From Helianthus annuus (lineage: Eukaryota > Streptophyta > Magnoliopsida > Asterales > Asteraceae): a stretch of DNA of 64,000 nt. A model generated the notes under the pieces. That model was not told the origin of the DNA. It saw nothing but the letters and a program-made list of their open reading frames with translations, and ran no database searches. The translations under genes were made by a program, and so were the position numbers. The stretch is from NCBI RefSeq assembly GCF_002127325.2, contig NC_035437.2, forward strand, positions 167,878,265 to 167,942,264. Reading direction: 5' to 3'. The stretch's first letter is position 1; each line of letters starts with the position of its first letter. Below, in pieces: positions 1 through 13,100 of this stretch.

Positions 1-575
1 TAGATATGTCAGCCACTTGAAGCTTGGTTGGAACAAATTTGTAACTAACTTTCTCGAAGCGACTAGTTCCCGTAAAAAGTGGTAACCAGGATCAATATCT
101 TTGGCACATTATGAGAAACAGGATTTTGAGTAAGAAACAGAGCACTTTGATTGTCACATAATTTGGTTTGGTGATCTGCATGAAGAGAGTGAAGTTCCTG
201 AAGAAGATGTGTTATCTAGACAATATCTGCAACAGTGTTGGCCATGGCCCTATATCCAGATTCACAACTTGATCGAGCAACAGTTGGTTGCTTTTTAGCA
301 CTCCACGAGATTAAATTGCCGCCTAAAAGTATAGAATATCTTGAGCGAGGAGTCTCAAAACATCTACCCCAATCAGCATCAGAGTATCCAAGCAGAGATG
401 TGTGGGTGGGACGACGGTAATGAAGACCAAATGCAAGGGTGCTTATAAGATAGCGAAGAATTCTTTTAACCTCCTGATAGCGAGCAATGGTTGGAGCATG
501 AAAAAATTGACTAACTTGGTTTACATCATATGAAATGTCAGGTTGGGTGATCTTTGAGTACCGGAGGGCTCTCAC
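1..575 (-). pseudogene. copia RNase H / C-terminal pol remnant
   Basis: The 119-residue frame at 575-216 contains the copia RNase H signatures YSDADWG and SWSAKKQPTVARSS, preceded by the end of reverse transcriptase (ITQPDISYDVNQVSQF). Recognisable downstream sequence (LCDNQSALFLTQNPVSHN, then a KLQVADI-like stretch near position 1-30) continues in shifted frames to the window edge, so the domain is frameshifted. Part of the copia fragment described separately. Confidence 0.8.
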
Positions 576-1110
576 AGTAAATTGATAACGATAGCATCCG
601 AAAATAAGTCACATGTTGACACAAAAGAGACATCCGTGCTTAAAGGTGTTGGAGTAGGTTTGGCATCCGACATCTTTGCATGTGTTAGAATATCCAAAGT
701 ATATTTAGACTGATTTTAAAATATTCCATTTGTAGTGTAGGTAACCTCCAGTCCAAAAAAGCAGTTGAGTTCTCCTAGATCTTTGATGGCAAATTATGAA
801 GACAGTTAATGAACGAGGTAAGGGCACGAGGTTGATTACCGGTAAGGATGTGGTCATCAACATAGACAAGTAGATACATGAAACAAGAATCTTTCTTAAG
901 GATGAACAATCGACTACAAAGAAAACCGTATGCGGTTAAGAAGGTGCTCAGACGTTGAAACCGTGCCCTTGGGGCTTATTTTAAACCATAGATTGCCTTT
1001 TTTAATTTGTATACATGATTAGGGAATTGAGGATTGAGAAAGCCCGGAGGTTGCTCCATAAACACACATTCGGTAAGATTGCCAGGTAAAAAGGCATTGC
1101 TAACATATAA

Positions 1111-1383
1111 TTAATGTAATTTCCATTGGTTTATAACCGCCAATGCTAAGACAGTGCAAACTGTGGCAGCCTTGACAACAGGACTGAAAGTATGTGAGAA
1201 ATCAAGACGGGGAATTTGGCTATAACCTTGAGCCACAAGATGTGCTTTGTGACGTTCAAATGAGCCATCAGAATGAAACTTGGTTCGAAAGAGCCATTTA
1301 AATCCAACAACATCGGAGGTTGTCGAACGGGGTACAAGAGTCCAAGTTTGATTATGATGAAGAGCATCAAGTTCATGTTTCAT
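1111..1383 (-). pseudogene. copia reverse transcriptase N-terminal remnant
   Basis: The frame begins MKHELDALHHNQTWTLVPR and continues with FKWLFRTKFHSDGSFERHKA, the hallmark N-terminus of copia reverse transcriptase (family knowledge). It ends at a stop after about 90 residues. The catalytic YVDD part would lie at 1110-580, where only decayed non-open sequence remains. Confidence 0.8.
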
Positions 1384-1749
1384 CGCTGGAACCCATTTTT
1401 CATCTTTGGATGTGTTTTTATATGTTTAAGGATCCGAAGAGGCAAATAAGGCACGATGAAGAGGAATGGTTTCGGTGTGAGCCCGATAGCGAGGTTTAAA
1501 AATCCATCTTTGGCCCAAGTTATCATAGGGTGAGAGGAGGAGGTGGGGGTGGTAGCGGTGTAATAGGGCTTGTAGGAGCTGTTGTGGAATGAGCGGAGGG
1601 GAAGGCTGGAGGTGTGTTTACGGGTGTAGGGAGAGGCGATGAGATGGGTGAAGTGAGGTATCAGATGTGGCAGGGGAGGGCGGAGGATTAGGAGGGGTTA
1701 TGGGAACAATGTGAGTAGGAGGAGGTCGCTAAAAAGGAATATCAGGAGG

Positions 1750-2093
1750 GGTTACGAGTCAATAAGTCTGCGAAGGAGGGAGCAGGACGGGTGGATCGAA
1801 TGGTGGTGGAGAATGTTTCAAAGGTAAGTCTGAGACCGCAAAGAAACCAGTGGAGTTGGTCCGTGTGGTCGACATGGTGCCCAATGGCATGCAATTGATC
1901 ACACATAGCCTTGAAAGAACGCTCAAACTCAGAGACAGATTTGTCTCCCTTCTGAGTGAGGCACAGATTGTCACGTAGGTTCTAAATGCGGTCGACAGAG
2001 GCATTGCATAACTCTGCTTCAAGAGCAGTCCAAATATCGCAGGCCATAGTTAACCCAACAAATACAGCAAGGGCTTCTTCACTTAGGAAATTG
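1750..2093 (-). pseudogene. copia gag (UBN2-type) remnant
   Basis: Reading the minus strand from about 2093 gives LSEEALAVFVG, ACDIWTALEAELCN, FERSFKAMCDQLHAIG and LRLTFETFSTTIRS, a typical UBN2 / retrotransposon gag order. There is an in-frame stop after the VDRI stretch and further stops near 1755. The N-terminal part is absent. Confidence 0.75.
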
Positions 2094-2145
2094 AATGAAT
2101 TCTATAGAGTCAGTACACAAGAATATACATATACTTGTTTTGCAG

Positions 2146-2385
2146 GGTATTCTTCACTGGACTTGCAGGAGCAACGAGTTAATGAGCTAACTGATGACGT
2201 CAAGCGTATTGAATATCATTCCAAATACCTTGCTTATTTAGCCAAGTCTATAAGGTTGGCTCTGAAATCTGATTTATATTATATTTTTTTTAATCTAAAA
2301 GTCGCGTGTTTGACTTGAAAAGTGGCATTGATTTGAAGAAATGTTTGAAATTGCAGAGAGGGAGCAGATGTACGTGGATATTTCG
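2146..2385 (+). pseudogene. GH1 beta-glucosidase: penultimate exon and first 29 bp of last exon
   Basis: A splice acceptor (tgttttgcag) precedes an exon at 2146-2254 encoding QRVNELTDDVKRIEYHSKYL and AYLAKSIR. A 102-bp GT-AG intron (2255-2356) follows, then the last exon begins at 2357 with EGADVRGYF. RIEYH..YL..., EGADVRGYF and the continuation [10 protein letters not shown] (12665 onward) are signature C-terminal segments of family GH1 glycosidases, which hydrolyse beta-glucosides. Codon phase is preserved across the intron and across the retrotransposon that interrupts the exon after base 2385. Earlier exons, including both catalytic glutamates, are not in the window; sequence upstream of 2093 is copia. 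The subfamily and natural substrate cannot be told from this piece. Confidence 0.85.
2381..2385. repeat. target-site duplication, left copy (tttcg)
   Basis: The five bases before the left LTR (tttcg) are repeated directly after the right LTR at 12660-12664. This marks the insertion site of the Ty3/gypsy element inside the beta-glucosidase exon. Confidence 0.93.
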
Positions 2386-3012
2386 TGACGACGGGGGTAG
2401 CCCAAGGATAAATAAAATTATTAATATGCAAAGAGCTTAAAAGGTTGAAAGGTTCATCGGATGAAAAGCTGTAAAATGAGGGAATCGAGAAACAGTAACT
2501 AGTCATGTCTAGAGCCTCGTCCCACCAACTCACGCTCACCAACTCACAAAGTCAGAGCAGGTCTGCACAAACACACTCTATTAACCAGGGGTCCAAAGCC
2601 TTCAACCCCAAAAGGGGAAACCCTCCATAAGCAAACAGGTCTCGCTAGTATAGTCCATGCCATTTCGGGAGGTGTCTTCCACTATAAGAAGACAGCTCAT
2701 AAACACTTCAAAGACATTCCGAAAAGCACAGAGATTCCTTAATCTCTAGTCATTCTAAGAGTTCTTTGTCACTTCCAAATAACTCTTCATCAGATTCATC
2801 TCATTCATTCTATTTGCTTTCTTTTCTGGATCCGAGCCGGCCTTGGAGAAAGAACTTCTAAGCAAATAATTCAAACATACTAGCGAACCTCCTTCCACGT
2901 TTTGCAAACGTGGAGGGACCCCGCGACCTGCGTTAGGCAAAACTGAACCCTTCAGCCCTTTTGCCTGACCAGCCCAGCTACCATCCTTGGTCCCGTGTTT
3001 GTTGCATCAACA
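2386..3012 (+). repeat. left LTR of Tat-like gypsy element
   Basis: Starts TGACGACGGGGG and ends GTTGCATCAACA; 627 bp, same length and apparently same sequence as 12033-12659. It contains a perfect short hairpin (CCACGTTT / AAACGTGG, near 2896-2914), copied in the other LTR. Confidence 0.95.
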
Positions 3013-3014
3013 AG

Positions 3015-3032
3015 TTGGCGCCCACCGTGGGG
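3015..3032 (+). promoter_or_regulatory. primer-binding site of gypsy element
   Basis: TTGGCGCCCACCGTGGGG begins two bases after the LTR end. The position and TGG start are those of a tRNA primer-binding site. It is not the initiator-Met type (TGGTATCAGAGC) used by the other LTR elements here. I did not assign the tRNA. Confidence 0.75.
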
Positions 3033-3095
3033 CTACGCCGCTGTTTCTCCTCAAAAGAGACCTGGTACGTGTAGCTCCTCGCATTCAAAACCACC

Positions 3096-6000
3096 ATGTC
3101 AGAAAGTGGATCTCCGGGAGAGGTAAACCAGATCCCTAACACCTCTACCCCGGGAAGTGGTCAAGCTCACACAACGATAACAACACCTTTTTCAACTCCG
3201 AGGAGTACACCCGAGTTTCTTACCTTTAACACACCAACCCCATCCAAATCTGGAGCTCCGTCTCCCAACGTCGGTGTGTCTGACACTCCGACACGCGTTG
3301 AACTTACCCCCGAGGGGGTCGCTCATAACTTCCTTGAGCTGAGATCACTTCTTAACCAACATGTGAACAGAGAAAGGGAAAAAGGTGTAAGGATTCGTCT
3401 GGATTACGACGAACCTGAGCCAACGTTATCCCCTGGGCCACCTCTACCTCCCTTCGTTACAAGAGGTGAGGCCGGTCCTAGCAACCCTTCAAACCTTCAC
3501 CCTTATCTGTCCACTATGACAAATCCCACTGTTCATCCTATTCTCTCTTCCCAACCAACTGTTAGTAGCACTCCTCTGGGACACGAGTTAACACTCGACC
3601 AACTCCTACAATCCCCGGTGACCAGTTGTCCCACTTCTCTAACTACCACATGGGAGCAAGCCCTGTCCGTGCTCCCTTTAGCACGAAGTGCTGTTGCCAG
3701 CACCCCTCTTAGGGTAAGTTGCTCGGTTGGTCCTGGAAGCCTTCAGGGTTTCAATTTCGTACCCAACATGATGTCTCAGATGATGGCCAACTTCCCCTGG
3801 CAACACTTCATCAATCAAGTGCTGGCCACCCAGGGAAACCACGGCAATAATAACAACGGGGGTACGAGGCCTGAAGAGGACTTGGCTAAACCTTACAAGC
3901 CAAGTAACCTTTCATGCTTTTCAAGACAGATAGCTGATTATGACTTTCAGTCAAAGATCAAAATGCCTGCCCACATCAAAACGTATGATGGGACCGAAGA
4001 CCCCGAAGATCATCTTCAGATCTTCACTGGTGCTGCTCGAATAGAAAAATGGTCGAACGCTGAATGTTGCCTAATGTTCATGCAGACCCTCATTGGGTCC
4101 GCTAGAATCTGGTTCAACGACCTACCTGCTCAAAGCATTCGAAGCTTTGATGATCTCAGCAGAGGCTTCCTGGCAAACTTCTCCCAACAAAGGAGATACG
4201 TTAAAGACGCGACAGTAATCTTCCAGATAAAACAACGCGATGACGAAAGCCTACGAGCATTCATTGAACGATATAAGAAAGAAGGGCTAACCTACGTGGG
4301 GGCCGATGAGAAAATGAGGGTGGCTGGTTTTATGAACGCCATAACCTCTAAGTATCTCACACGAGATTTCAACAAATCTCTACCCAAAACCTTGGAAGAA
4401 GCCCTTGAAAGAGCCGAGGCTCATATTCGAGGAGAGGAAGCTGTTGATATCAAAGAACAAAGAAAAAGGGGTTCTGGTTGGCGAAGTAGCAGCCCAGCCA
4501 GAAAGAGAGGCAACTTTAACTCTTACGACAGACGCTCAAAGGGTTCAGACCCTCGAAGGGTTGAAGGGCGAAACCCTTCAAGCAGAGATAAAGGAATAAG
4601 TTTCACTCCTCTCACCAAAACCCCTCAAGAAATCCTGGCAACGGAAGAGGTCAAGCAAAACTTCAGACCTCCCAGGCCTCTTCCCAAAAGTCGGAAAAAC
4701 GAGAACTCCACTCAGTTCTGTGAATTCCATGAAGAAAAGGGACATCACACCAACGATTGCTTCCAGCTGAAAAAGAGAATTGAAGAGGCTGTCAAGTCCG
4801 GAGAACTTGCCCACTTGGTCAAGGGAGTTCGAGACAAGATGGATGAAAGCAAAGGGAAGGAAGTAAACATGGTACATTCTGACGAAAAGGTCCCTTACAA
4901 GAAGCGACGGTTGGAGGATTGGGAGCTTCAGTGTGTCTGCTTCCCCCCAACAAGGAAGGACCCACTCCCTGGTCCCCTTGTGGTTGAAGCCATCGTGGGT
5001 ACCTTACAAACATACAAAGCATACATAGACACGGGGGCAGCCACTGAAATCATGTTCGAGAAGTTTTTCAACCAATTAAGTGACGAGGAGCGTTCAAGGC
5101 TCCAACCCTCCGGGACCTCCATAAAAGGTATCGCTGATATAACCTTGAAGCCTTTGGGGCAAATAACTCTTAACGTCTGTTTCAAAGAAGGTTTAAAGGA
5201 AAGGACTCGAGCACTAACCTTCGTGGTTATCAACATCCCTTCCAACTACGACGTAATCATAGGGAGGCCCGGACAATGTGTATTTTACATGGCTGTATCT
5301 GTTGGCCATGGCACTGTCAAGTTTCCCACTGAAAGAGGGATTGCAACCCTTCAACCCTCTCAGGAAGCTTACCTGATCGAAGGAGAAAGTTCTAATGACG
5401 AGAAAGACAAGCAGGGGTTAGTCATCAACCCTAAGTACCCCGAACAGCGGATAAGGGTCAACCCCAACCTCTCTCAAGAGACTCTTTCATACCTTGAAAA
5501 GCTGCTAAAACATCACAGCGATGTGTTCGCCTGGTCTCCCGAAGACATGACCGGGATCCCTCGAAACATTGCTGAACATGAGCTAAGAATACCACCGAAT
5601 GTCAAGCCAGTGGTTCAAAAGAAAAGAAGTTTGGCACCCGAAAGAAGCCTGGCAGCTTGCCAAGAGGTTGAAAAGCTTGTATCAGCTGGCATTCTCCGAG
5701 AAGTTAAGTACCAGTCATGGATTGCTAATCCTGTCATGGTCCGGAAACCTGATAACTCTTGGAGAATGTGTATAGATTTCAAGGATCTTAACAAGGCTTG
5801 TCCTAAAGATTGCTACCCACTCCCAGAAATTGATCTTAAGGTTGATTCCCTCACGGGATACCCGTTCAAATGCTTTCTTGATGCATACAAAGGCTATCAT
5901 CAGATCCTCATGAAAAAAGAGGATGAAGAGAAGACGGCTTTCCACACAGACAAGGGCATTTTCTGTTACCAAAAGATGCCTTTTGGCCTCAAGAACGCGG

Positions 6001-8639
6001 GAGCCACTTACCAACGACTCGTCGATAAAGCCTTTGAAAACCAAATTGGTAGAAACATGGAAGCATATATCGATGACCTGGTGATCAAAAGCAAAACGGA
6101 ATACCAGATGCTTGATGACATCCAAGAAACCTTCAAGAATCTTAGAAAAATCAACATGAAGCTTAACCCGGAAAAATGCTCGTTTGGATTTGATGAAGGA
6201 AAATTCCTGGGTCATATTGTTGGAAAGCAAAGCATCAAGGCCAACCCCAACAAAGTAAAAGCTGTTCTCGAAGCTAAACCACCAAGAACCAAGAAGGAGG
6301 TTGAAAGCTTGAATGGGAAGCTTGCAGCCTTGAAGCGTTTTACCTCAAAACTGGCCGAAAGGTCTCTACCATTCTACAAAACGCTCAAGAATTGTTCATA
6401 TAAGAAAGATTTCAGATGGACCGATGAGGCTGAGGAAGCTTTCAATCAAATGAAGCAGCACCTTGCTTCACTACCGGATATTGCAGCACCAGAAACTGGG
6501 GAGCTCATATCGGTGTACCTCTCAGTCGCCGACGAAGCCATCAGTGCAGTTCTCACCATTGAAAGAGACAAGGCTCAGGTACCCGTCTATTTTTTCAGCA
6601 AAACTTTAAAACTTGCTGAAACCAAATATCCTCCCCTTGAAAAACTAGCCCTAGCCTTGGTCCAAACAGCCAGAAGGCTTAGAAGATACTTCCAAGCACA
6701 TCCTATACAAGTGGTCACTGACCAACCTGTCAAGAACGTGCTTGAAAAGCCTGAAAACTCAGGTAGATTGGCAAAATGGGCAGTGGAACTAGGTGAACAT
6801 AACATCACCTACGTCCCACGAAAAGCAATCAAAGCTCAGGTTTTGGCTGACTTCCTAGTAGAAGTCCCAAGCCAAAAGACTGAAGAAGTAAACACCACAA
6901 CCACTGAACCCTCCAACCCTGAAGCCTGGAAACTATTCACCGACGGGGCTTCAAGCGTTGAAGGGTCAGGAGCTGGTGTGATCCTAATCAACCCTGAGGG
7001 GCTAGAATTCACATATGCTCTTCGTTTCAACTTTCAGACCACCAATAACGAGGCTGAATACGAAGCACTGATCGCTGGTCTCCGGCTAGCCAAAGAAATG
7101 AAAGTCAAAAAGCTTGAAGTGTTCACTGATTCACTACTAGTATCAAGCCAAGTCAATGACAGCTATGTCGCCAAGGAGCCCAACATGAGAAGGTACAAAG
7201 AAAAATCGAAGGAATTAATGAACACCTTCCAGGCATGCAACATCAAACAGATTCCAAGATCCCAAAACAAAAAGGCTGATGCCTTAAGAAAATTAGCGTC
7301 CCTCACGTTCGCCCACCTCACAAAAAAGGTGTTGGTTGAAGTGTTGAAGGCTCGTTCAATTGACGAATTGGAAGTACAAGATGTGGTCACCGAGGAAGAT
7401 CCAAATTGGATGACTCCCATAAAGAAATTCCTTCAAAACAACGAACTACCCAACGATCAAATAGAAGCTGAAAGGGTAAAGATCAAAGCAAGACAGTATG
7501 TGTTGCAAGGAGAAATCCTCTATAAAAAAGGATACCTTGCACCATTGCTAAGGTGTGTGGGCCCTGAACAAAGCAAGTATTTGGTTAAAGAAGTGCATGA
7601 AGGAATATGTGGAGCTCATTTAGGAGCTAGGTCGGTGGTTGCAAAACTCATGAACTTGGGATATTTCTGGCCTTCAATGCATCGTGACACCGTCGAGCAA
7701 TTGAAGAAATGTGATGCCTGTCAAATCCACTCCCCAGTACCAAAAAGTCCCAAACATGACTTGGTCCCCATAACCTCAGCATGGCCATTCCATAAATGGG
7801 GAATGGACATTGTTGGACCATTCCCTCCAAGCAAAGGGGGAGTAAAATTCCTGTTGGTAGCAATTGATTACTTCAGCAAATGGCCAGAGGTCAAACCCCT
7901 TGCCAAGATCACAGGAAAGCAAATCATAGACTTTGTATGGGAGAATATCATATGCCGCTATGGGCTGCCAGGGGTAATCGTCACCGATAATGGGAAACAA
8001 TTCGCTGAGAAACCCTTCAGCCTTTGGTGCAAGGAGTACAGGATCAACCAAATCTTCAGCTCAGTGGCTTACCCGCAGTCAAACGGTCAGGTTGAAAGGA
8101 CCAACAGAAGCATAGTGGAAGGCATCAAAACAAGATTGGGGAGATATGAAAGTAATTGGCTGGAATAATTGCCTAGCGTTTTATGGGCAATCAGAACAAC
8201 AGAAAAAGCAAGTCACAAAAAGACACCTTACAGCTTGGTATTCGGATCCGAAGCCGTAATCCCCGCTGAAATAGGAGTTGTAACCCAACGAATTGTCAAC
8301 ATGGATCCCGAGGTAAACACACAAGAGACCATGTTGAACTTACAACTCCTAGAGGAGGCCCGGGATCAAGCAGCAATACAAGAAGCCAAATACAAGCAAA
8401 GGATGGAAAGCTACTACAACAAGAAGGTCAAGAACGAACGATTCAGGCCAGGGGATCTAGTCCTCAGAAACAACGAAGCAAGCAAAAAAGAAAATCAAGG
8501 GAAACTAGGCCCAAAATGGGAAGGACCATACACCATCCTCGAAGCACACAAAGGAGGGTCCTACAAGCTGGGAGATCTAGAGGGCAAAAGGCTCCCAAGG
8601 CACTGGAACGGAAAAACTTTAAGAAAATTCTATGTTTAG
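3096..8639 (+). CDS. gag-pol polyprotein of Tat-like gypsy element, one in-frame stop
   Basis: One frame of 1690 codons from the ATG at 3096 to TAA at 8166-8168, then open in the same frame to 8639 (156 more codons). Domains in order: proline/serine-rich N-terminus; retrotransposon gag (about residues 295-410, GTEDPEDHLQIF); a short zinc-binding motif CEFHEEKGHHTNDC (about 542); aspartic protease with DTG at 645; reverse transcriptase with FLDAYKGYHQ and YIDD at 991-994; a first RNase H; a second RNase H starting FTDGASS (Asp 1283); integrase with an HHCC finger and a DD35E triad (Asp 1571, Asp 1631, Glu 1667). The stop falls just after the catalytic core, cutting off the C-terminal integrase part (PYSLVFGSEAVIPAE). 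The product copies and integrates the element. Gag and pol share one frame, as in most plant gypsy elements. Confidence 0.93.
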
Positions 8640-9686
8640 AAAGTTTGGTTTGTAGCAAAACAAAAACCTTTTGTAAAAGCAAATGTTGCTTGAATGAATG
8701 AAGTTACCTTATCAAACTTGTCTTTCTATCCTAATATCAGGTTGAGAACCTAGCAAAAAACTCCATGGCAAGGGCCATGTAAGGGGATGAGCTCCCAGGC
8801 CATATCGCTCAATAGGTTCAAGGGTTGAATGGACCTATATAAGGGGTGAGTTCCTAGATCAATACAACTCCATGAGACTTATCAAAGAAAAACAACAATG
8901 TCTCATAGACAGGTTTGAACAGCCTACACCAATCGTTCCTTAAGTCTAAAAAATGTACTCAATAAATAGACTTACGACATCAAACAAACTACAACGAAAT
9001 AAAAGAAAAGGATAGATACTACGTCTTGATGATAAACACTAAGGCAAAGTGACTGCAGCACTGAACCCTTTAAAGTATAAAAAACATAAAGACAAAGTAA
9101 ACAAAGACAAGGCAAGAAAATAAAAACAAACAAGCCTATCAACCAAACATACAAACCAAACCAGAAGCTACCCAAAGTTCAACCAACAGGTACTGAGCTT
9201 GAAAGGTTAAAGGCTTCAACCCATCAGCAACTATACAAAAAGCTTAAAGGGTTGAAACCCCACAAAACAAACCAAGCAAATGGAACAAACAAAAACACCA
9301 ACGACAACCATCATGTCATAGTTAGAAAGGCCATAAAAGACCTTCATAAGATAGTCAAAGCAAGCCCTAGTGACTTGCAAATAAAACTAGTGTTCAACGG
9401 CCATATAGGCCTAACCAACCATAGGAACCTTAAGGGTTCCCAAAACCTAAACATTGTTTAAAACATTACAAAACATTAAAGTGTTTGCTAAGAAAGCTAC
9501 GAATAAATGTCAGTTATCAGAGGGCCTAGAACCTTCACCCTTAGACTTTTTGGCTTTCTTAGTCTTCTTCACCTTGCCACCTTCTTCACCACCAACCGCA
9601 GAGGTTTCCAAACCAGCATCCTTCGAAGTTTCAGGCAGACTCGAAAGGGTATCATCACTGTCCCCAGAGTAAGACCTCTTCCTCGA
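8640..9686. other. non-coding spacer between pol and the antisense ORF
   Basis: About 1.05 kb inside the gypsy element with no convincing reading frame on either strand. It would be the shared 3' flank of the convergent pol and antisense transcripts. A-rich on the plus strand, with no repeat array or known motif that I could recognise. Confidence 0.6.
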
Positions 9687-11697
9687 CTAAGAACCCAAAA
9701 CCTCAGCACAAACCTTCTCATTCAACCCCTCAGGCTTCAATCCCTGTAAAACAGACAAAGGCTTACCAAAGCAAGAGGATACCTCATGAATGAAAGGGTA
9801 GGTTAGCCTCTCCATCTGCTCAACAGAAGCCTTAAAGATATCAGAAGCCTCGGGGCGAAACATGGGGGACTTCTCCAAAGGTTGTCCAGATTCATGAAGT
9901 TTATAGCCAGCAGCAAGGCCTTGATGCTTCCCCAGGTTCAGCAGCTTTGTGTAAACATCACCAAGGGCAGAGTTAAATTCCTTGGAATGCAAAAGGTAAG
10001 TGACCACCTGCTGGAAACCATGCTCGATCAACCATTGATTGTCCGCAGTCACCTGACCAACTGAAGCTTTCAACCCTTCCTTTTCTTCACGAAAAGCCTG
10101 CTGCTGGACAGACAAGGCCTCTCGATCAGCCTTCAACTTCAACAAATTTGCTTCAAAGCTCTTCCTCAGGTCACCCATCTCAATGGCATGCATCTTCTTC
10201 AGATCATCAACCTCTTTCTTCCACGCCGCCTCCTTCTCTGCAAACCCAGCCACTTCCTTCTTCATCGATGCTAGGGAGGATTTCATTTTGTCCTTCTTCT
10301 TAGAGAAATCCTCATACTCCCGCATCCTTTGGCGAAAGCGTGTAATCCCTTGGGGAAGCATGGCAGCAAGGTTGCAAGTAGTTAAAACCATGCGAGATAA
10401 CATAAAGTCATCGTCCATCTCAGCAATGGTTTCACGAACAGAGGGAGGAGCAAGATGACTAAGAGCATCCTCACAAACGGCAGCATCCTTGAAGGTATCA
10501 TCATTCTTCACTTGCCAAGCAGGCACATAAACACCTTCAGGGTCCAACCCTCCAGCGTCCCTGCTTGATGATTCTTGAACAGGAGTAACCTTCTTACCTC
10601 GAACCTTCTTGCCATGAACAACCAACTCCTTATCTTGTTCAACACCCGCTTCAACCTGATCCTCCGAAACCTCAATATCATCAGTCAAATCCACTGGCTC
10701 AGTGGAAGTGGATTGAGGCCCAGCTTTCAGCAAACATCGAGAGGATCGGCGACTTGAAGACTTAGGGGCAGCAGACTTGGTAAAACCCTTAACATTGGCA
10801 ACATTAGCATAACCCGTGCCCTCAAACCTTTGCTCGGAAGTTCTCACCACAACATTCTCACCCGGAACAGTCGGGGCATCCTCAAAAACAACATCCGACG
10901 TGTCGTCACTTTTGATAAAATCCAAAGCAGACATAACTGGCAAAAAACAAATAAAGGAAAATAAGTCACAAACAAAGTAAAGTAAAAAGGCATAAAAGGG
11001 GAAAATGCATACCAAGGCCATTTCTCATTAACACCGGATCCCGATCGGCTTTTGCCCAAATATTACTAACCCCTAAAAGCACTAACAAATGTTCGGGAAA
11101 GGGACGAACCCTCGAAGGGCACCCCCGAATGGCTGAAAGAAAGGCATCGTTCAATTCAGACTCAGAAGGCTCCGGATCATTGAGAACAGCATCCGGACGC
11201 CTCCATACCATTTTGAAAGGAATGATAGAATCAGAAACCCAGAAAAACTGATCCTTCCAGGATCCAAGGGTTGTAACCATTTATGAAACGAGACAAGTAT
11301 CAACCTTTGTCGCTTCAAAAGTAAACCAATCGCCATTTTTGGCTAAACGAAAAAACCTCCGGAAAAGCAACAGAGAGGGATCATAGCCAAGAGCACGACA
11401 GAGCACTTCAAAGTGCAAAACCCTAGCCATTCCTTTTGGATGAACTTGCCCAAAAGACACTCGGTAATACTCAAGCAAGTTTAGAACAAAAAACGAAAAA
11501 GGATAACGAAGATTGGACCATTGAAAATGGCGACAATACAAAGCAATCGAACCAGGAATCGGTTTGTCAATAGAAACATCGCAAGAAGGGGCGGTTGGAT
11601 TAAACTTTTTATCAATACCATATTCAAGGCAAAACAGGTCTACTTCCTCTTGTGTCATCCGAGAGAATGACCTCGCTAAATCCTTAAGGGCACCCAT
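9687..11697 (-). CDS. antisense additional ORF of the gypsy element (transposase_28 / putative gypsy type), two exons
   Basis: Exon 1 runs from ATG at 11697 to 11013; a GT-AG intron follows (11012-10937, 76 bp, GTATGC...TTTTTTGCCAG); exon 2 ends at a stop at 9687. Removing the intron keeps the frame (NGL|VMSALDF). Exon 1 holds segments typical of the 'putative gypsy-type transposon' domain (PF04195): YCRHFQWSNLRYPF, GDWFTFEATKVDTC and WKDQFFWVSD. Exon 2 is acidic, then forms a long Lys/Glu coiled coil (about 10340-10050). An in-frame TAA at 11281-11283 interrupts exon 1. Such antisense ORFs are known from Tat/Grande elements; their function is not established. The hydrophobic 'N-terminus' seen if exon 2 is read alone from 11021 is translated intron. 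Confidence 0.8.
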
Positions 11698-12023
11698 GAT
11701 AGAACAAAGTAAAAGTGAAAATGGAGAAGAGAAACTAACCTGAGGAAGGAAAACTGTGAATGATTGAAAGAAAAATGAAGAAATTTTGCAACCGTTAAAA
11801 TAAATATGAGAGTAAAGTAGGGGTATTAAAGGTAAATAAATAATCCCTGCCAATCCGCCGCCTGACACATGTCAAATCAACTGTCAAATCGATTAAAATT
11901 CAAAATTCAAAAAAGTAAATGCTTCAAACCCTTCAAGCCTCCAAACAACGAACCCTTAAAGCCTTTAAAAGACATGCATAAAAGTCAGAAGTCTTTGAGC
12001 ATGATACCCCAAAAACCTCTGAC

Positions 12024-12032
12024 TTGGGGGGC
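12024..12032 (+). promoter_or_regulatory. polypurine tract of gypsy element
   Basis: TTGGGGGGC directly abuts the TG of the right LTR at 12033, the place where plus-strand DNA synthesis is primed. Confidence 0.75.
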
Positions 12033-12849
<817 letters not shown>

Positions 12850-12855
12850 GAATGT

Positions 12856-12894
<39 letters not shown>
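12856..12894. repeat. compound (TA)n(GA)n microsatellite
   Basis: TA repeats (12856-12872) pass directly into GA repeats (to 12894), just after the beta-glucosidase stop codon. Confidence 0.9.
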
Positions 12895-13100
12895 CAGATG
12901 CATATAAGAAACATATTCATTTTCCAATAATGTAATATTGGTCTATATTTCTCTTTGGCTTACTATGAAAGTATAATCCTTTAATAAGTTTATTATCATA
13001 TATGAAAAAGGTGGGACCACCACTAGTTATTTTTGAAGTTGAGATCGTTGCCGACCAACGACTAATAGTTAGGATGGTTAACAATCCATTATTCCGAAAA

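Larger units (their letters stand above)
1..2093 (-). mobile_element. Ty1/copia retrotransposon fragment, internally deleted, runs off left edge
   Basis: On the minus strand the order is gag (about 2093-1750), a proline-rich linker (about 1740-1400), the start of reverse transcriptase (1383-1111) and RNase H (575-1). This is copia order, but zinc knuckle, protease and integrase are missing: gag runs directly into the linker that normally precedes reverse transcriptase. Frameshifts and stops separate the pieces. No LTR is visible. The 5' end stops near 2093, where sequence belonging to a beta-glucosidase intron begins; the 3' end lies beyond the left edge. An old, dead copy; the lineage within copia was not determined. 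Confidence 0.85.

Noticed and set aside
2279..2542. Minus frames repeated at 2279-2542 / 11965-12189 and 2755-2940 / 12402-12587 as a gene family
   Set aside because: They are identical because they lie in the two LTRs; no coding evidence.
10937..11021. Hydrophobic N-terminus (MALVCIFPFYAFLLYF...) of the 444-codon minus frame as a signal peptide or membrane segment
   Set aside because: It is the translated 76-bp intron of the antisense gene; the splice sites and phase fit an exon that starts at 10936.
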